A stretch of DNA of 34,759 nt from Caldisericota bacterium (GCA_029553255.1 JAKPCM010000104.1:1-34759); one strand, 5' to 3'. Numbered from the stretch's first letter, positions 14,465 through 23,662 are shown. Translations and numbers: made by a program. The notes: generated by a model not told the origin, from the sequence alone.

Positions 14465-15330
14465 AGAAAACAAAATCTTTTATCTTTCTTATTATATTAT
14501 TTCTAATATTCTTATTTTTTATTAATGTAAATTTTATGAAATTTATAAAAATTTATTATGTTCAATTGATAATATTTCTCAGTCTATTTTTAATTCTTAT
14601 GATCTTCTTTAAATTAAAATTATTTACATCATTTTTATTGATATTTCTTATCTCTTTATTTTATTTTTATATTTATCCAAATTTTATCCAAAAAAATTTA
14701 ATAAATTATTCTGAAACATTTTTTGTAGAAGAAAAAGAGAATGTTAATGAAATAAATTTAGATATCTCTTTAAGTTCTGGAAATTTGAAAATAGACAGCG
14801 ACACAGATGAAGAAAAATTAATTTTTGATTACAACTCAAAATATAAAATATTCATATCATCTAAAATAAAAAATGATATTTTAAATTACCAAATATTTGA
14901 GAATCCTGTTTTTAATAGAACTGATTTATCTGATTCTGAGTGGAGTCTAAAAATAAATAAAGATATAATTACAAATTTAAATATTAATACAGATTGTATA
15001 AATGGTTTTTTTGATTTAAAAAATTTAAAGATTGGAAAGTTAAATTTTATTGCAAAATCAAGTAGAGTAGAGTTGTATCTTCCTGAAACAGAGGGAACTT
15101 CTTTTTTTAATCTCAAATTTGAACCATCTATAATAGATATTTATATACCTGAAAATTTTTATATTGAAGTTGAATCAAAATTAAATCAATCTGTAACAAA
15201 TATATTAGAAGTTGGATTTAAAGAAAAGGAAAAAAATATTTATTATCTTGATGGTGGAGATAAGGGTAAAATATATATAAAAATATCTGGGAAAAATTTA
15301 AACATAAGATTCAATTTTATTCAAGATTAA
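14461..15330 (+). CDS. Membrane protein with LiaF-like beta-rich C-terminal domain
   Basis: The 289-aa protein begins at a GTG overlapping the GTPase stop (GTGA). Three hydrophobic helices are visible (about 7-24, 31-52, 54-74). A soluble region of repeated short beta strands with hydrophobic/polar alternation follows, like the C-terminal domain of LiaF/DUF4097-type envelope-stress proteins. No catalytic motif is seen. By coupling it may work at the membrane alongside the TGS GTPase, but this is only positional. The family call is tentative. Confidence 0.6.
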   Translation: MKKTKSFIFLIILFLIFLFFINVNFMKFIKIYYVQLIIFLSLFLILMIFFKLKLFTSFLLIFLISLFYFYIYPNFIQKNLINYSETFFVEEKENVNEINLDISLSSGNLKIDSDTDEEKLIFDYNSKYKIFISSKIKNDILNYQIFENPVFNRTDLSDSEWSLKINKDIITNLNINTDCINGFFDLKNLKIGKLNFIAKSSRVELYLPETEGTSFFNLKFEPSIIDIYIPENFYIEVESKLNQSVTNILEVGFKEKEKNIYYLDGGDKGKIYIKISGKNLNIRFNFIQD

Positions 15331-15360
15331 ATTTTGCATCTCAATTAATAACATTTGTTT

Positions 15361-15366
15361 TATAAT
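15361..15366 (+). promoter_or_regulatory. -10 box of threonine synthase, near-leaderless
   Basis: A perfect TATAAT ends 7 nt before the thrC ATG (15374) and there is no ribosome-binding sequence. RNA start is predicted at or one base before the start codon. Confidence 0.5.
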
Positions 15367-15373
15367 TTAAGTT

Positions 15374-16603
15374 ATGAAAAAGATAAAATTTTTTAAATGT
15401 GTCTTATGTGGAAGAGAATTTAAAGAAGATGAGATAACTTATACCTGTCCATATTGTGGTCAAGATGGAATATTAGAAACATACCTTGATTATGAAAATA
15501 TAAAGTTCAGTAAAGATTTTTTAGAAGAAAGAGAACACACTATTTTAAGATATTTTGAGCTTTTACCTGTTGATGATTTGAATGGATTTCCTCCATTGAA
15601 TGTTGGTTATACTCCAATCTATAAACCCGAAAGATTGTCTAAATATTTAAATTTAAAAAATCTTTATATAAAAGATGATGGTAGAAATCCAACTGCATCT
15701 TTTAAAGATAGGGCATCATCTCTTGTTGTTAAAAAAGCAGTTGATAAAGGTTGTGATACTATTACAACAGCATCTACAGGAAATGCAGCCTCATCTCTTT
15801 CAGGATTAACAGCAAGTATGGGTTTAAAAACATATATTTTTGTTCCTGAAAAAGCACCAAAAGCAAAAATAGCACAGCTACTAAATTTCGGTTCAAAAGT
15901 ATTTGCAATAAAAGGTACATATGATGAAGCTTTTGATCTTTGTGTCAAATCAAGTGAAATATTTGGATGGTACAATAGGAATACTGCATACAATCCATAT
16001 ACAATTGAGGGTAAAAAAACAGTCTCTTTTGAAATATGGGAACAACTAAATTTTTCTGTCCCAGATAAAATTTTTGTATCAGTAGGAGATGGCGTTATCT
16101 ACAGTGGAGTATATAAAGGTTTTTATGATCTCTATTCAATGAAATTAATTGATAAAATTCCACAGGTTATAGGTGTCCAAGCAGAAGGTTCATCGCCGAT
16201 AGTTAAGGCCTTCTTAGAAAAAAAGGAGAGAGTAACTCCAATAGACAACCCTCAAACAATTGCTGATTCAATTTCAGTTGGTTATCCAAGAAACGGAACA
16301 ATGGCTTTAAAATTTGCAAAAAAATATAATGGAAGTTTCATTTCAGTTTCAGATGGAGAAATTCTTGAATCAATACCTCTTCTTGGAAAGTTAACAGGAG
16401 TTTTTGGCGAACCAGCAGGTGTTACTTCACTATCAGGTTTGATAAAAATGTTAAATGAGGGAAAAATTAAAGAAGATGAAAAAATTGTTGTATTAATAAC
16501 TGGAAATGGTTTAAAAGATATAGAATCAGCAATAAAAGCAGTTGGTGAACCATATTATATAGAAAATGATATAAATGATGTAAAAAAATATGTGATAAAA
16601 TAA
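15374..16603 (+). CDS. thrC: Threonine synthase with N-terminal zinc ribbon
   Basis: This is a fold-II PLP enzyme that turns O-phosphohomoserine into threonine. The 409-aa protein starts with a rubredoxin-like zinc ribbon (Cys9, Cys12, Cys25, Cys28), common in thermophile ThrC. NPTASFKDRAS with PLP-lysine Lys111 follows, then TTASTGNAASSLSG (phosphate/substrate loop) and the C-terminal VVLITGNGLKD. The pattern fits thrC well; a cysteate synthase-like paralogue is the main alternative. No other threonine pathway genes are adjacent. It begins a run of closely packed plus-strand genes. Confidence 0.92.
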   Translation: MKKIKFFKCVLCGREFKEDEITYTCPYCGQDGILETYLDYENIKFSKDFLEEREHTILRYFELLPVDDLNGFPPLNVGYTPIYKPERLSKYLNLKNLYIKDDGRNPTASFKDRASSLVVKKAVDKGCDTITTASTGNAASSLSGLTASMGLKTYIFVPEKAPKAKIAQLLNFGSKVFAIKGTYDEAFDLCVKSSEIFGWYNRNTAYNPYTIEGKKTVSFEIWEQLNFSVPDKIFVSVGDGVIYSGVYKGFYDLYSMKLIDKIPQVIGVQAEGSSPIVKAFLEKKERVTPIDNPQTIADSISVGYPRNGTMALKFAKKYNGSFISVSDGEILESIPLLGKLTGVFGEPAGVTSLSGLIKMLNEGKIKEDEKIVVLITGNGLKDIESAIKAVGEPYYIENDINDVKKYVIK

Positions 16604-16620
16604 AAAAAAGGAGGTGCAAT

Positions 16621-17043
16621 ATGGCAGAAACATTTTGGGATAAAGTTAAAAAAGGTATAAAGGTTAGTACAGAAAAAACAAAGGAATTTGCAGCAATTGC
16701 AAATTTAAAAGGTTCAATTTTTACTCTTGATAACAAGAAAGGGGGTAAGTTTAAAGATTTAGGTTTAAAAGTTTATTCTCTCTATAAAGAGGGAAAATCT
16801 CCAGAAGATATCTTTAGAGATGTTGATGGTATTCTTGAAGAAATAAAAAATATTGAAAATGAGATTAAACAAAAAGAAGATGAAATAGAAAAAATAAGAA
16901 CTGAATCAAATATAAAAGAGGAAGAAGTTAAAGATATTGAAATTGAAGTAAAAAAGGAAGTTAAAAGAGAAGAAGCCGAAATTGAATTAAAAAGGGAGGC
17001 TGAAGAAGCAGAAAATAGTAAGAAGAAGAAAAGGCAAGAATAA
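16621..17043 (+). CDS. Small charged coiled-coil protein
   Basis: The 140-aa protein begins with a short helical domain (WDKVKKGIKVSTEKTKEFA and LGLKVYSLYKEGKSPEDI). From about residue 72 it is a long Glu/Lys heptad-like helix, predicted coiled coil, ending in a Lys/Arg tail. There are no membrane helices and no Cys. The N-terminal pattern resembles small proteins that start FWDKxKxG..A and often precede zinc-ribbon domains, but I cannot name the function. The start has GGAGGTG 6 nt upstream, 17 nt after thrC, and the M20 peptidase follows after 2 nt. Confidence 0.7.
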   Translation: MAETFWDKVKKGIKVSTEKTKEFAAIANLKGSIFTLDNKKGGKFKDLGLKVYSLYKEGKSPEDIFRDVDGILEEIKNIENEIKQKEDEIEKIRTESNIKEEEVKDIEIEVKKEVKREEAEIELKREAEEAENSKKKKRQE

Positions 17044-17045
17044 AT

Positions 17046-18119
17046 ATGGATGATACAATTAAAAATTTTATTGAACTCTGTAAGATACCTTCTCCTTCAG
17101 GAAATGAAGAAAAAGTAAGAGAAAAAATAGTTGAGATATATAGTGATTTTGGTGAATGGAAAGTAGATTCCATTGGAAATATGTATCTTTCTATTGGAGA
17201 AGGTGAAAAATCTCTTCTTTTGAATGCTCATATTGATACAGTCCCCGTTGATTCAGACAAAATAAATGTGATACTGGATAACAATATAATTAAAAGTGAT
17301 GGAAAAACAATACTTGGTGCAGATGATAAATCTGGTATTATTGCAATACTTGAAGGAGTAAGAAAAAAGAAAAATGAATTAAAAGGTAGAATTGATATTT
17401 TATTAACCGTTCAAGAAGAGGTAGGTTTAAATGGAGCAAAAAATGTTAACATCTCATCAATAAAAGCTAAAGAGGGTTATGTTTTTGATTTACATAACCC
17501 TCCCGGTGACATTGTAAATATTTCACCATATCATAATACTTTCAAATTTTTTATCTATGGTAAAGCAGCGCACGCAGGTGTTGAACCAGAAAAAGGTATT
17601 AATGCAATTTATCTATCATCAAAAGCTATAAGTAAATTAAAAATAGGAAAAATCGATAATGAATCAACTTCAAATGTAGGTTTTATTAAAGGAGGTTCTG
17701 CCACTAATGTTGTACCAGATTTTGTAGAGATTTGGGCTGAAGCAAGAAGTAGAGATGAAGAAAAATTGATTAAGATTAGTGATGAAATTATTGATACATT
17801 TATAGAAGAGGTTGAAGATGGTGGTGGAAAAATAGAATATAAATTAAATAGGGAATATAATGGATATAAATTTGATGAGGATGATAAGCTAATAAAAATA
17901 ATAAAAAAAGTTTTTGATTCATTAAATATCAAACCAAATATAATTTCTACAATGGGGGGTTCTGATTCTAATGTATTTAATGAAAAGGGAATTAAAACAA
18001 TTGTCTTATCTACTGGAATGAACAATGTTCATACAAAAGAGGAATATATAAAAGTTGAAGACCTTCTTACTTCAGTAAAAGTTGTAGAAAAGATAATTGA
18101 TTTTTATTTCGAAAATTAA
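17046..18119 (+). CDS. M20 family metallopeptidase (peptidase T-like)
   Basis: This 357-aa di-zinc enzyme is expected to hydrolyse short peptides in the cytoplasm. Seen are HIDTVP (first zinc His plus catalytic Asp), GADDKSG (bridging Asp), QEEVGLNGA (catalytic Glu and zinc Glu), a VFDLHN segment, KAAHAGVEPEKG (dimerisation domain) and a C-terminal VHTKEEY His ligand. The length and GGSATNVVP motif fit PepT/PepD-like members rather than carboxypeptidases. The start is 2 nt after the coiled-coil gene; the Nudix gene begins on its stop codon. Confidence 0.9.
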   Translation: MDDTIKNFIELCKIPSPSGNEEKVREKIVEIYSDFGEWKVDSIGNMYLSIGEGEKSLLLNAHIDTVPVDSDKINVILDNNIIKSDGKTILGADDKSGIIAILEGVRKKKNELKGRIDILLTVQEEVGLNGAKNVNISSIKAKEGYVFDLHNPPGDIVNISPYHNTFKFFIYGKAAHAGVEPEKGINAIYLSSKAISKLKIGKIDNESTSNVGFIKGGSATNVVPDFVEIWAEARSRDEEKLIKISDEIIDTFIEEVEDGGGKIEYKLNREYNGYKFDEDDKLIKIIKKVFDSLNIKPNIISTMGGSDSNVFNEKGIKTIVLSTGMNNVHTKEEYIKVEDLLTSVKVVEKIIDFYFEN

Positions 18120-18649
18120 TGGAAAAAAAAATCTCTGAAGAGATTATTTTCAGGGGGAATCTTCTTAAAGTTATTTTAAGAAAAGTTATAGTAAATGATA
18201 ATAGAGAAACTTATAGAGAGATTGTTTATCATCCAGGTGCTGTTGGAATAATTCCTTTAACAAAAGAAAATAAATTAATTCTTGTTAAGCAATTCAGGTC
18301 ACCTTTTGAAGATTATTTAATTGAGATACCTGCAGGAAAATTAAAGGAAAACGAAGATCCATTTGAATGTGCAAAAAGAGAACTTCTCGAAGAAACTGGT
18401 TTTTCAGGAGAAATGGAAAAAATTGGAATTTATTCAACTTCTCCTGGATTTTCAAATGAACTGATTCATATTTTTTTATGTAAGAACGCAGAATATGAAA
18501 CAGATAGATATAAAAAAATAGGAGAAATTGAAAATTTGATATTTCTCAATATTGATGAAGCAAATAAACTGCTTTTAACTGGAGAAATAAAAGATTTAAA
18601 AACAGCATTCTCTATAATTTATATAAATGAAAAATTTAAATCTTTTTGA
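18119..18649 (+). CDS. Nudix hydrolase, ADP-ribose pyrophosphatase type
   Basis: This 176-aa protein contains a complete Nudix box, with G-x5-E-x7-REL-x-EE-x-G spread over GKLKENEDPFECAK and RELLEETGF. The preceding VKQFRSPFEDYLIEIPAG is typical of ADP-ribose diphosphatases (NudF/YqkG). It likely cleaves ADP-ribose to AMP and ribose-5-phosphate. Its ATG shares a base with the stop of the M20 gene, and the xerC-like gene starts 23 nt before its end. A partner in ribose-phosphate recycling, phosphopentomutase, lies two genes on. Confidence 0.92.
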   Translation: MEKKISEEIIFRGNLLKVILRKVIVNDNRETYREIVYHPGAVGIIPLTKENKLILVKQFRSPFEDYLIEIPAGKLKENEDPFECAKRELLEETGFSGEMEKIGIYSTSPGFSNELIHIFLCKNAEYETDRYKKIGEIENLIFLNIDEANKLLLTGEIKDLKTAFSIIYINEKFKSF

Positions 18650-19544
18650 TATTTTTTTAAGTTATATTGAACTTGAAAAAGAATATTCAAAAAACACAAT
18701 ATCTTCATATAAAAATGATCTTGATGACTTCAAAGAATTTTTAACCAAAATAGATAAAGACCCTATTGAAATAAATAAAAAAGATATATTTAATTACCTT
18801 GTTTTTTTATCAAAAAAGAAACTTAAGCCAGCTTCATTAAGAAGAAAAATATCAGCGTTAAGATCTTTTTATAAATTCCTTATTAGAGAAGAACTAATTG
18901 AAAATGATCCAACGATAGATTTAACTTTACCAAAAAGAGATAAGGTTTTACCAGATGTAATTTCAATTGAAGAGATAGAAAAGTTGATAAATATAATCCC
19001 TGAGAAAGGATTTAAAGGAAAAAGAGATAGAGCGTTAATTGAACTGTTATACAGTTCTGGATTAAGAGTCTCAGAAATTATAAATTTAAAAATAAATGAG
19101 ATTGACTTGAAAAATGGATATCTAAAATGTTTTGGAAAAGGAAGTAAAGAGAGAATTGTCCCTTTTGGATCTTTTGCTAAAGATTTTTTGATAGAATACA
19201 TTGAAGAGAGAGATAAAAATAATATAAATAGTGATTTATTGTTTGTTACAAAAAAAGGGGGAAAAATTGTTAGACAAGAGATAAATAATATATTGAACAG
19301 TTATGCAAAAAAATCAAAATTAAAGAAAAAAATTCATCCACATATGTTGAGACATTCATTCGCAACTCATCTTCTTGAGAGAGGTGCTGACTTAAGAAGC
19401 GTTCAGGAACTTTTAGGACATGTGGATATCTCAACAACTCAAATATATACACATTTGACAAAAGAACATTTAAGAGAAGTTTATATGAATTCACATCCTT
19501 TATGGAGGAAAAATGATAAAAAGAGTGATACTAATAATTCTTGA
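18627..19544 (+). CDS. Tyrosine recombinase XerC/XerD type
   Basis: This 305-aa protein is the chromosome-dimer resolving or site-specific recombinase type. The N-terminal SAM-like core-binding domain (TISSYKNDLDDFKEFL) is followed by the catalytic domain. Active-site residues visible are Arg in SSGLRVSEI, Lys in the beta-hairpin FGKGSKER, HMLRHSFATHLL, LLGHVDISTTQIY and the nucleophile Tyr in IYTHLT. It is embedded between metabolic genes with overlaps on both sides, so it is a housekeeping Xer rather than a mobile-element integrase. XerC versus XerD cannot be decided here. Confidence 0.92.
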   Translation: MKNLNLFDIFLSYIELEKEYSKNTISSYKNDLDDFKEFLTKIDKDPIEINKKDIFNYLVFLSKKKLKPASLRRKISALRSFYKFLIREELIENDPTIDLTLPKRDKVLPDVISIEEIEKLINIIPEKGFKGKRDRALIELLYSSGLRVSEIINLKINEIDLKNGYLKCFGKGSKERIVPFGSFAKDFLIEYIEERDKNNINSDLLFVTKKGGKIVRQEINNILNSYAKKSKLKKKIHPHMLRHSFATHLLERGADLRSVQELLGHVDISTTQIYTHLTKEHLREVYMNSHPLWRKNDKKSDTNNS

Positions 19545-20670
19545 TGGTTTAGGGATTGGCAATGCAAAAGATGAAAAAAAATATGGTGATGAAGGATCAA
19601 ATACTTTACTTCATACAATTGAAAAAACAGGAATTTTACTACCAAATCTAAACAAAATGGGGTTAATGAATTTAATTTATAATACAAAAAAAGAAACTAA
19701 TGGTTTTTATGGTGTTTTAGAGGAAGTAAGTCCAGGAAAAGATACAACAACAGGGCATTGGGAACTTATGGGACTTGTTCTTAATAAACCATTTCCAACA
19801 TATCCTAATGGTTTCCCAGATTTTATTATAAAAGAGTTCGAGAGAAGAATTGGTAAAGAAATTCTTTGGAACAAACCAGCATCTGGAACAGAAATTATAG
19901 AAAAATTAGGAGAAGAACACATTAAAACTGGAAAACCAATTGTCTATACCTCAGCAGATTCTGTTTTTCAGATTGCAACACATATCAATGTGATACCTCT
20001 CGAGGAGTTATATAAGATGTGCGAAATAGCAAGAGAAATATTAAAAGGAGAACACTCAGTTGCAAGAGTTATTGCAAGACCTTTTGCTGGTGAACCTGGA
20101 AAATTTTATAGAACTTCAGATAGAAAAGATTTTTCACTTGAACCACCAGGTGATACTCTTCTTGATATATTGATAAAAAATGGATATAAAACACTTGGTA
20201 TAGGAAAAATATATGATATTTTTGCTGGAAGAGGATTAACTGAATCTATTCATATTGAAAACAATACTGAAAATATGGCAACTCTTTTGAAGGCAACAAT
20301 TGAAAGAGATGAATTTTCTTTGATTTTCACTAATCTCGTTGATTTTGATATGAATTATGGACATAGAAGAGATGTTTGGGGTTTTGCAAATGCTCTATTA
20401 GAATTTGATGGATTTCTTGGAAACTACTTAAGGTGGTTAAAAGATGATGATTTATTAATCATAACTGCTGATCATGGAAATGATCCCACATTTTTAAAAC
20501 ATACAGACCATACAAGAGAAAGAGTTCCAATTTTTGGTTTTGGTAATAAAATAAAAAGTAATAATTTTATTAAACTAAATAAATTCTCAGATTTAGGTGC
20601 AACAATTGCCGAAATTTTTGGTTTAAAAACAATCAATGGCAAATCCTTTTTAAATAAAATATTATTATAA
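19513..20670 (+). CDS. deoB: Phosphopentomutase
   Basis: DeoB interconverts ribose/deoxyribose 1- and 5-phosphates during nucleoside breakdown. The 385-aa protein shows alkaline-phosphatase superfamily motifs: ILDGLGIG (metal Asp), KDTTTGHWE (Thr nucleophile loop), DADHGNDPT and HTDHTRERVP (manganese ligands), and an FTNLVDFDMNYGHRRD segment. The start has GGAGG 5 nt upstream and overlaps the xer gene by 32 nt. It fits functionally with the nucleoside importer at 22744-27307. Confidence 0.97.
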   Translation: MIKRVILIILDGLGIGNAKDEKKYGDEGSNTLLHTIEKTGILLPNLNKMGLMNLIYNTKKETNGFYGVLEEVSPGKDTTTGHWELMGLVLNKPFPTYPNGFPDFIIKEFERRIGKEILWNKPASGTEIIEKLGEEHIKTGKPIVYTSADSVFQIATHINVIPLEELYKMCEIAREILKGEHSVARVIARPFAGEPGKFYRTSDRKDFSLEPPGDTLLDILIKNGYKTLGIGKIYDIFAGRGLTESIHIENNTENMATLLKATIERDEFSLIFTNLVDFDMNYGHRRDVWGFANALLEFDGFLGNYLRWLKDDDLLIITADHGNDPTFLKHTDHTRERVPIFGFGNKIKSNNFIKLNKFSDLGATIAEIFGLKTINGKSFLNKILL

Positions 20671-20674
20671 AATA

Positions 20675-20683
20675 TGGTATAAT
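20675..20683 (+). promoter_or_regulatory. Extended -10 promoter of tmRNA
   Basis: TG-G-TATAAT ends at 20683, about 8 nt before the first base of the mature tmRNA. A -35 box is not evident. Confidence 0.6.
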
Positions 20684-20691
20684 ATAAATAC

Positions 20692-21040
20692 GGGGGCGAA
20701 AGGATCTCGACATGGAATTGATGTTTAAACCAGCAGGTGAGTTTGAGAGAACTCTAAAACTCTTAAAAATTTTAAAATGCCAACACAAATTATTCTTACG
20801 CAGTAGCTTAGGTGCTCTGCCAGTTTGAAGAAGTTTGGTTTCCTTGGCTCTTCAAACTGAGGCGTAAAGGAAAATAGTTCTTATCCACTCCTCATGGATA
20901 AGAATGAAAAAAAGAGGATACGCCCTGAAATCCTTTGCCTGTTAAGGATAAAGGGAAGAGAAAAAAATAACAGGATAAACCTGTAGAAGGTTTAAAAGGA
21001 GATTCCATGGACGCGGGTTCAATTCCCGCCGCCTCCACCA
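20692..21040 (+). ncRNA. ssrA: tmRNA (ssrA)
   Basis: This 349-nt one-piece tmRNA rescues stalled ribosomes. The 5' GGGGGCG pairs with the 3' CGCCTCC (one G-U pair), followed by an encoded ACCA end. The T-arm GCGGGTTCAATTCCCGC is near the 3' end, and the conserved GATCTCGAC follows the 5' arm. The tag reading frame (20779-20811) starts at a GCC resume codon and encodes ANTNYSYAVA, then TAG. The tag therefore ends -AVA, where most bacteria have -LAA or -VAA. The AT-rich pseudoknot region between is as expected. It lies alone between deoB and the HD protein gene. Confidence 0.96.
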
Positions 21041-21052
21041 AAATAATTTATT

Positions 21053-21058
21053 TATAAT
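21053..21058 (+). promoter_or_regulatory. Possible -10 box of the HD protein gene
   Basis: TATAAT lies 11 nt before the ATG at 21070. RNA would start about 5 nt before the gene and no Shine-Dalgarno is present. Read-through from tmRNA is the alternative. Confidence 0.35.
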
Positions 21059-21069
21059 AAAATTTTAAA

Positions 21070-22743
21070 ATGATGGAAAATATATCTAAAATAGTAAATT
21101 ATTTCGAAATTATCGTTTTTCTTCATGATATTGGAAAAATTTCATCACATTTCATAATGAGTAAAGATCCTGAGTTAAATATAAAAGATAGACACGCGAT
21201 GTTAATTCTTGAAGAAAAATTACCAGATAATCTGAATAAATTTTTAAAAGCACCTATTAATAAGATATTCGAAGAGTTGAATTATTTAGACAATGGAATA
21301 TCTCCAATTCATTTTATTTGCTCTCATCATGGATGTGATAGGTGCATATATAATGAAGATTGTATTAAATATGAGAAGAACTTTTATATAAAACTTCTTC
21401 AAATTTCAGATAGACTCGATTCTTCAAATCCACCAAACTCTAAAAAGCAACCATTTTATGAAACCTATTTATCTAACTTTTTCCTTATTGAAAAAAAGAT
21501 TGATTATACAAAAATTGATTTGATTAGAAAAAAATTTTTAGATTTGTTGGATTCAAGTTTTTACAATTTTAATAGGGAAAATTTTTTCAAATTAAGTAAA
21601 TTTTTTATGGATAAAACAATTTCAGAGACAAGAAGAGGAGCAAATGATGTTTCTCTTTTTACACACTCAAAAGCAGTCTCTTCAATTTTTAAAGCAATTC
21701 TTTTTGAGTATCTATATTTCAACAGTGAACCTCCAAAAAATATTTTCGATGTTGAATTAAAATTTTTAAAAACAAAAAAGGGCTATAAAAAATTAATAGA
21801 AGAAAAAATAGGATTTGGAAATTTGATATTTGATGTTGAAGATAATGAATATTATTTAATTAGTAAATATATTGATAGAACATTTTTAAAAATAAATAAT
21901 ATCAAGGGAAATATTGTTGAAAAAATAGAAATTGAAGAGACAGATAAAAATTATCTATATCCATTAAATCCAGAAAATCTATTATCAACAATGCTTGTAA
22001 AAAATCCTTATGATATGAATTTCAACTTTTCAAATTTAGTTGATAAAACAAAAAAAATCATAAATTTTGCAAGATACAACGAAATTGAAGAGCTGAATTC
22101 AAAAATTAAAGGAATAAAAAAACATATAAATAATTTAAAAAAGGGTGGGAAAACAGAAGAAATAAAGATTAAAAAAAATATATTAAAGAAGTTGATGAGA
22201 AGGGAATATTATTTAAAAAGAAAATATGAAGATAGTTTCAATGTTAAGGAGATTGAGAATTTTTTAATGAAAAGTTTAGCACCTATTAGACCTCCATCAA
22301 TTGTTAATTTTTCAAAATATTTAAATGAAATTATGGAAAAAAAGAAATATAATATAAATGAGTTAACTTTTGAAACTTTTTTAAAAAAACCTCTAACTTA
22401 TTCAAGAATAATTCAATATTGTATTGACATAAAAAAAATAAAAAATATTGATTTAATTCCAAAATTTTATGGAAAAGTAAAATTTACAAATAAAAAAGTT
22501 ATACCAAAATATCAATCGATTGAAGATATTAAATTTTTAGAAGACAAAATCATAATAAATATGGATAAGAAAAATATTGTTATCCCTGCATATTACAATG
22601 GAGAATATTTAGATAAATTGAATTTATATTTCATAGGAAAATTAGAAAGAAGAGGAAAATATATTTATCCTTTAAGAAATGGGAAAAGTTTAATTCATAT
22701 AACAAAATTAAAAAAGGGAGATAGAATAAAATTTATTATTTAA
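21070..22743 (+). CDS. Orphan Cas10/Csx11-like HD-domain protein
   Basis: This 557-aa protein has an HD phosphohydrolase-like N-terminus: LHDIGK (His19-Asp20), SHHG (His86-His87) and ISDRLDS (Asp114, Asp117). A Cys cluster at 89, 92 and 98 could bind metal. Residues 187-209 contain TRRGANDVSLF and HSKAVSSIFKA. From memory, a similar (A)NDVSL-x-x-H segment follows the HD domain in type III CRISPR Cas10 proteins, notably Csx11. The remaining 350 residues are Lys/Asn-rich, helical in the middle (with LAPIRPPSI near 400) and beta-rich at the end. No GGDD cyclase motif is present. No cas genes or array adjoin it. Its stop codon abuts the converging permease stop. Function is unknown; nuclease or nucleotide hydrolase is inferred. 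Confidence 0.6.
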   Translation: MMENISKIVNYFEIIVFLHDIGKISSHFIMSKDPELNIKDRHAMLILEEKLPDNLNKFLKAPINKIFEELNYLDNGISPIHFICSHHGCDRCIYNEDCIKYEKNFYIKLLQISDRLDSSNPPNSKKQPFYETYLSNFFLIEKKIDYTKIDLIRKKFLDLLDSSFYNFNRENFFKLSKFFMDKTISETRRGANDVSLFTHSKAVSSIFKAILFEYLYFNSEPPKNIFDVELKFLKTKKGYKKLIEEKIGFGNLIFDVEDNEYYLISKYIDRTFLKINNIKGNIVEKIEIEETDKNYLYPLNPENLLSTMLVKNPYDMNFNFSNLVDKTKKIINFARYNEIEELNSKIKGIKKHINNLKKGGKTEEIKIKKNILKKLMRREYYLKRKYEDSFNVKEIENFLMKSLAPIRPPSIVNFSKYLNEIMEKKKYNINELTFETFLKKPLTYSRIIQYCIDIKKIKNIDLIPKFYGKVKFTNKKVIPKYQSIEDIKFLEDKIIINMDKKNIVIPAYYNGEYLDKLNLYFIGKLERRGKYIYPLRNGKSLIHITKLKKGDRIKFII

Positions 22744-23661
22744 TCACTCTCTACTATAAGGTTTTCCAACAGAAGCTGGATACTCGATTTGTTTCTTGAA
22801 TATCATCATTATTATCAGAACAGAGATAAATGGTAACATCAAGAAAAATTGATAAGGAATATTTTGAGAAATTACCTGTAATCTAAATGCTATAACTTCT
22901 ATTGCAGCAAATAAAAAACCTCCTAAAATTGCTCTTTGAGGTTTCCAACTTGCAAAAATTGCAATTCCTACAGCCATAAATCCTCTTCCAGCAGAAATAT
23001 CAGGCATATAAGTTCCAGTAATTACAATTGGTAAATAAGCACCAGAAATGCCAATCAACATTGACCCAATGATTGTTGAAAGGTATCTTCTTTTTACTAC
23101 ATTAACTCCAACAACATCCGCAGCCTTAGGGTTTTCTCCAATCGCTCTTGTTTCAAGTCCGATTTTAGTCCTATAATAGAACCACCAAGCAAATAGTATA
23201 ACAAAATATAAAAAGTAGACAATTACATCCTGATTTAAAAAAGCTTGAATAATTGGTATTTCAGAAATAAAAGGTATTTTAATTAAAGGTGTTTTTGGGG
23301 CTCTTGGTGCAGTAAGTTTAACCCCAATTATTAATTTATACATTAAATCAGAAAGACCTGTCCCAAGAATAACAAGAGAAATCCCAAGAATAAATTGATT
23401 AACCTTAAAACTTTCATGTATATACGCTAAAATAAAACCAAATATTCCTCCCATTATCATACCTGCAATAAAACCCAAAATTGCATTTTGAGTTAGAAAA
23501 CTTACAATAAATCCGATTGATGCTGAGGCGAGCATTATACCTTCAGCAGCTACATTAAAAATTCCAGCTCTTCCCGAAATCACAATACCAAGACTTGTAA
23601 GCGTATAAACAACAGCATAAGTTATGGTTTGAGAAATAAATGAATTTATAAAACTCAACAT
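22744..23661 (-). CDS. Nucleoside ABC transporter permease 2
   Basis: This 305-aa inner-membrane permease has about eight to nine hydrophobic helices and belongs to the BPD_transp_2 family. Motifs such as GRAGIFNVAAEGIML near the N-terminus and GENPKAADVVGVNV (coupling loop contacting the ATPase) fit YufQ/NupQ or RnsD-type purine-nucleoside importers. It is the last gene of a four-gene minus-strand operon with 1 nt before the partner permease. Its stop codon directly abuts that of the HD protein on the other strand. Confidence 0.92.
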   Translation of the reverse strand: MLSFINSFISQTITYAVVYTLTSLGIVISGRAGIFNVAAEGIMLASASIGFIVSFLTQNAILGFIAGMIMGGIFGFILAYIHESFKVNQFILGISLVILGTGLSDLMYKLIIGVKLTAPRAPKTPLIKIPFISEIPIIQAFLNQDVIVYFLYFVILFAWWFYYRTKIGLETRAIGENPKAADVVGVNVVKRRYLSTIIGSMLIGISGAYLPIVITGTYMPDISAGRGFMAVGIAIFASWKPQRAILGGFLFAAIEVIAFRLQVISQNIPYQFFLMLPFISVLIIMMIFKKQIEYPASVGKPYSRE

Positions 23662-23662
23662 T

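Noticed and set aside
18627-19544. Integrase of a mobile element
   Set aside because: It overlaps housekeeping genes on both sides, no attachment repeats or phage genes are present, and its sequence is standard Xer.
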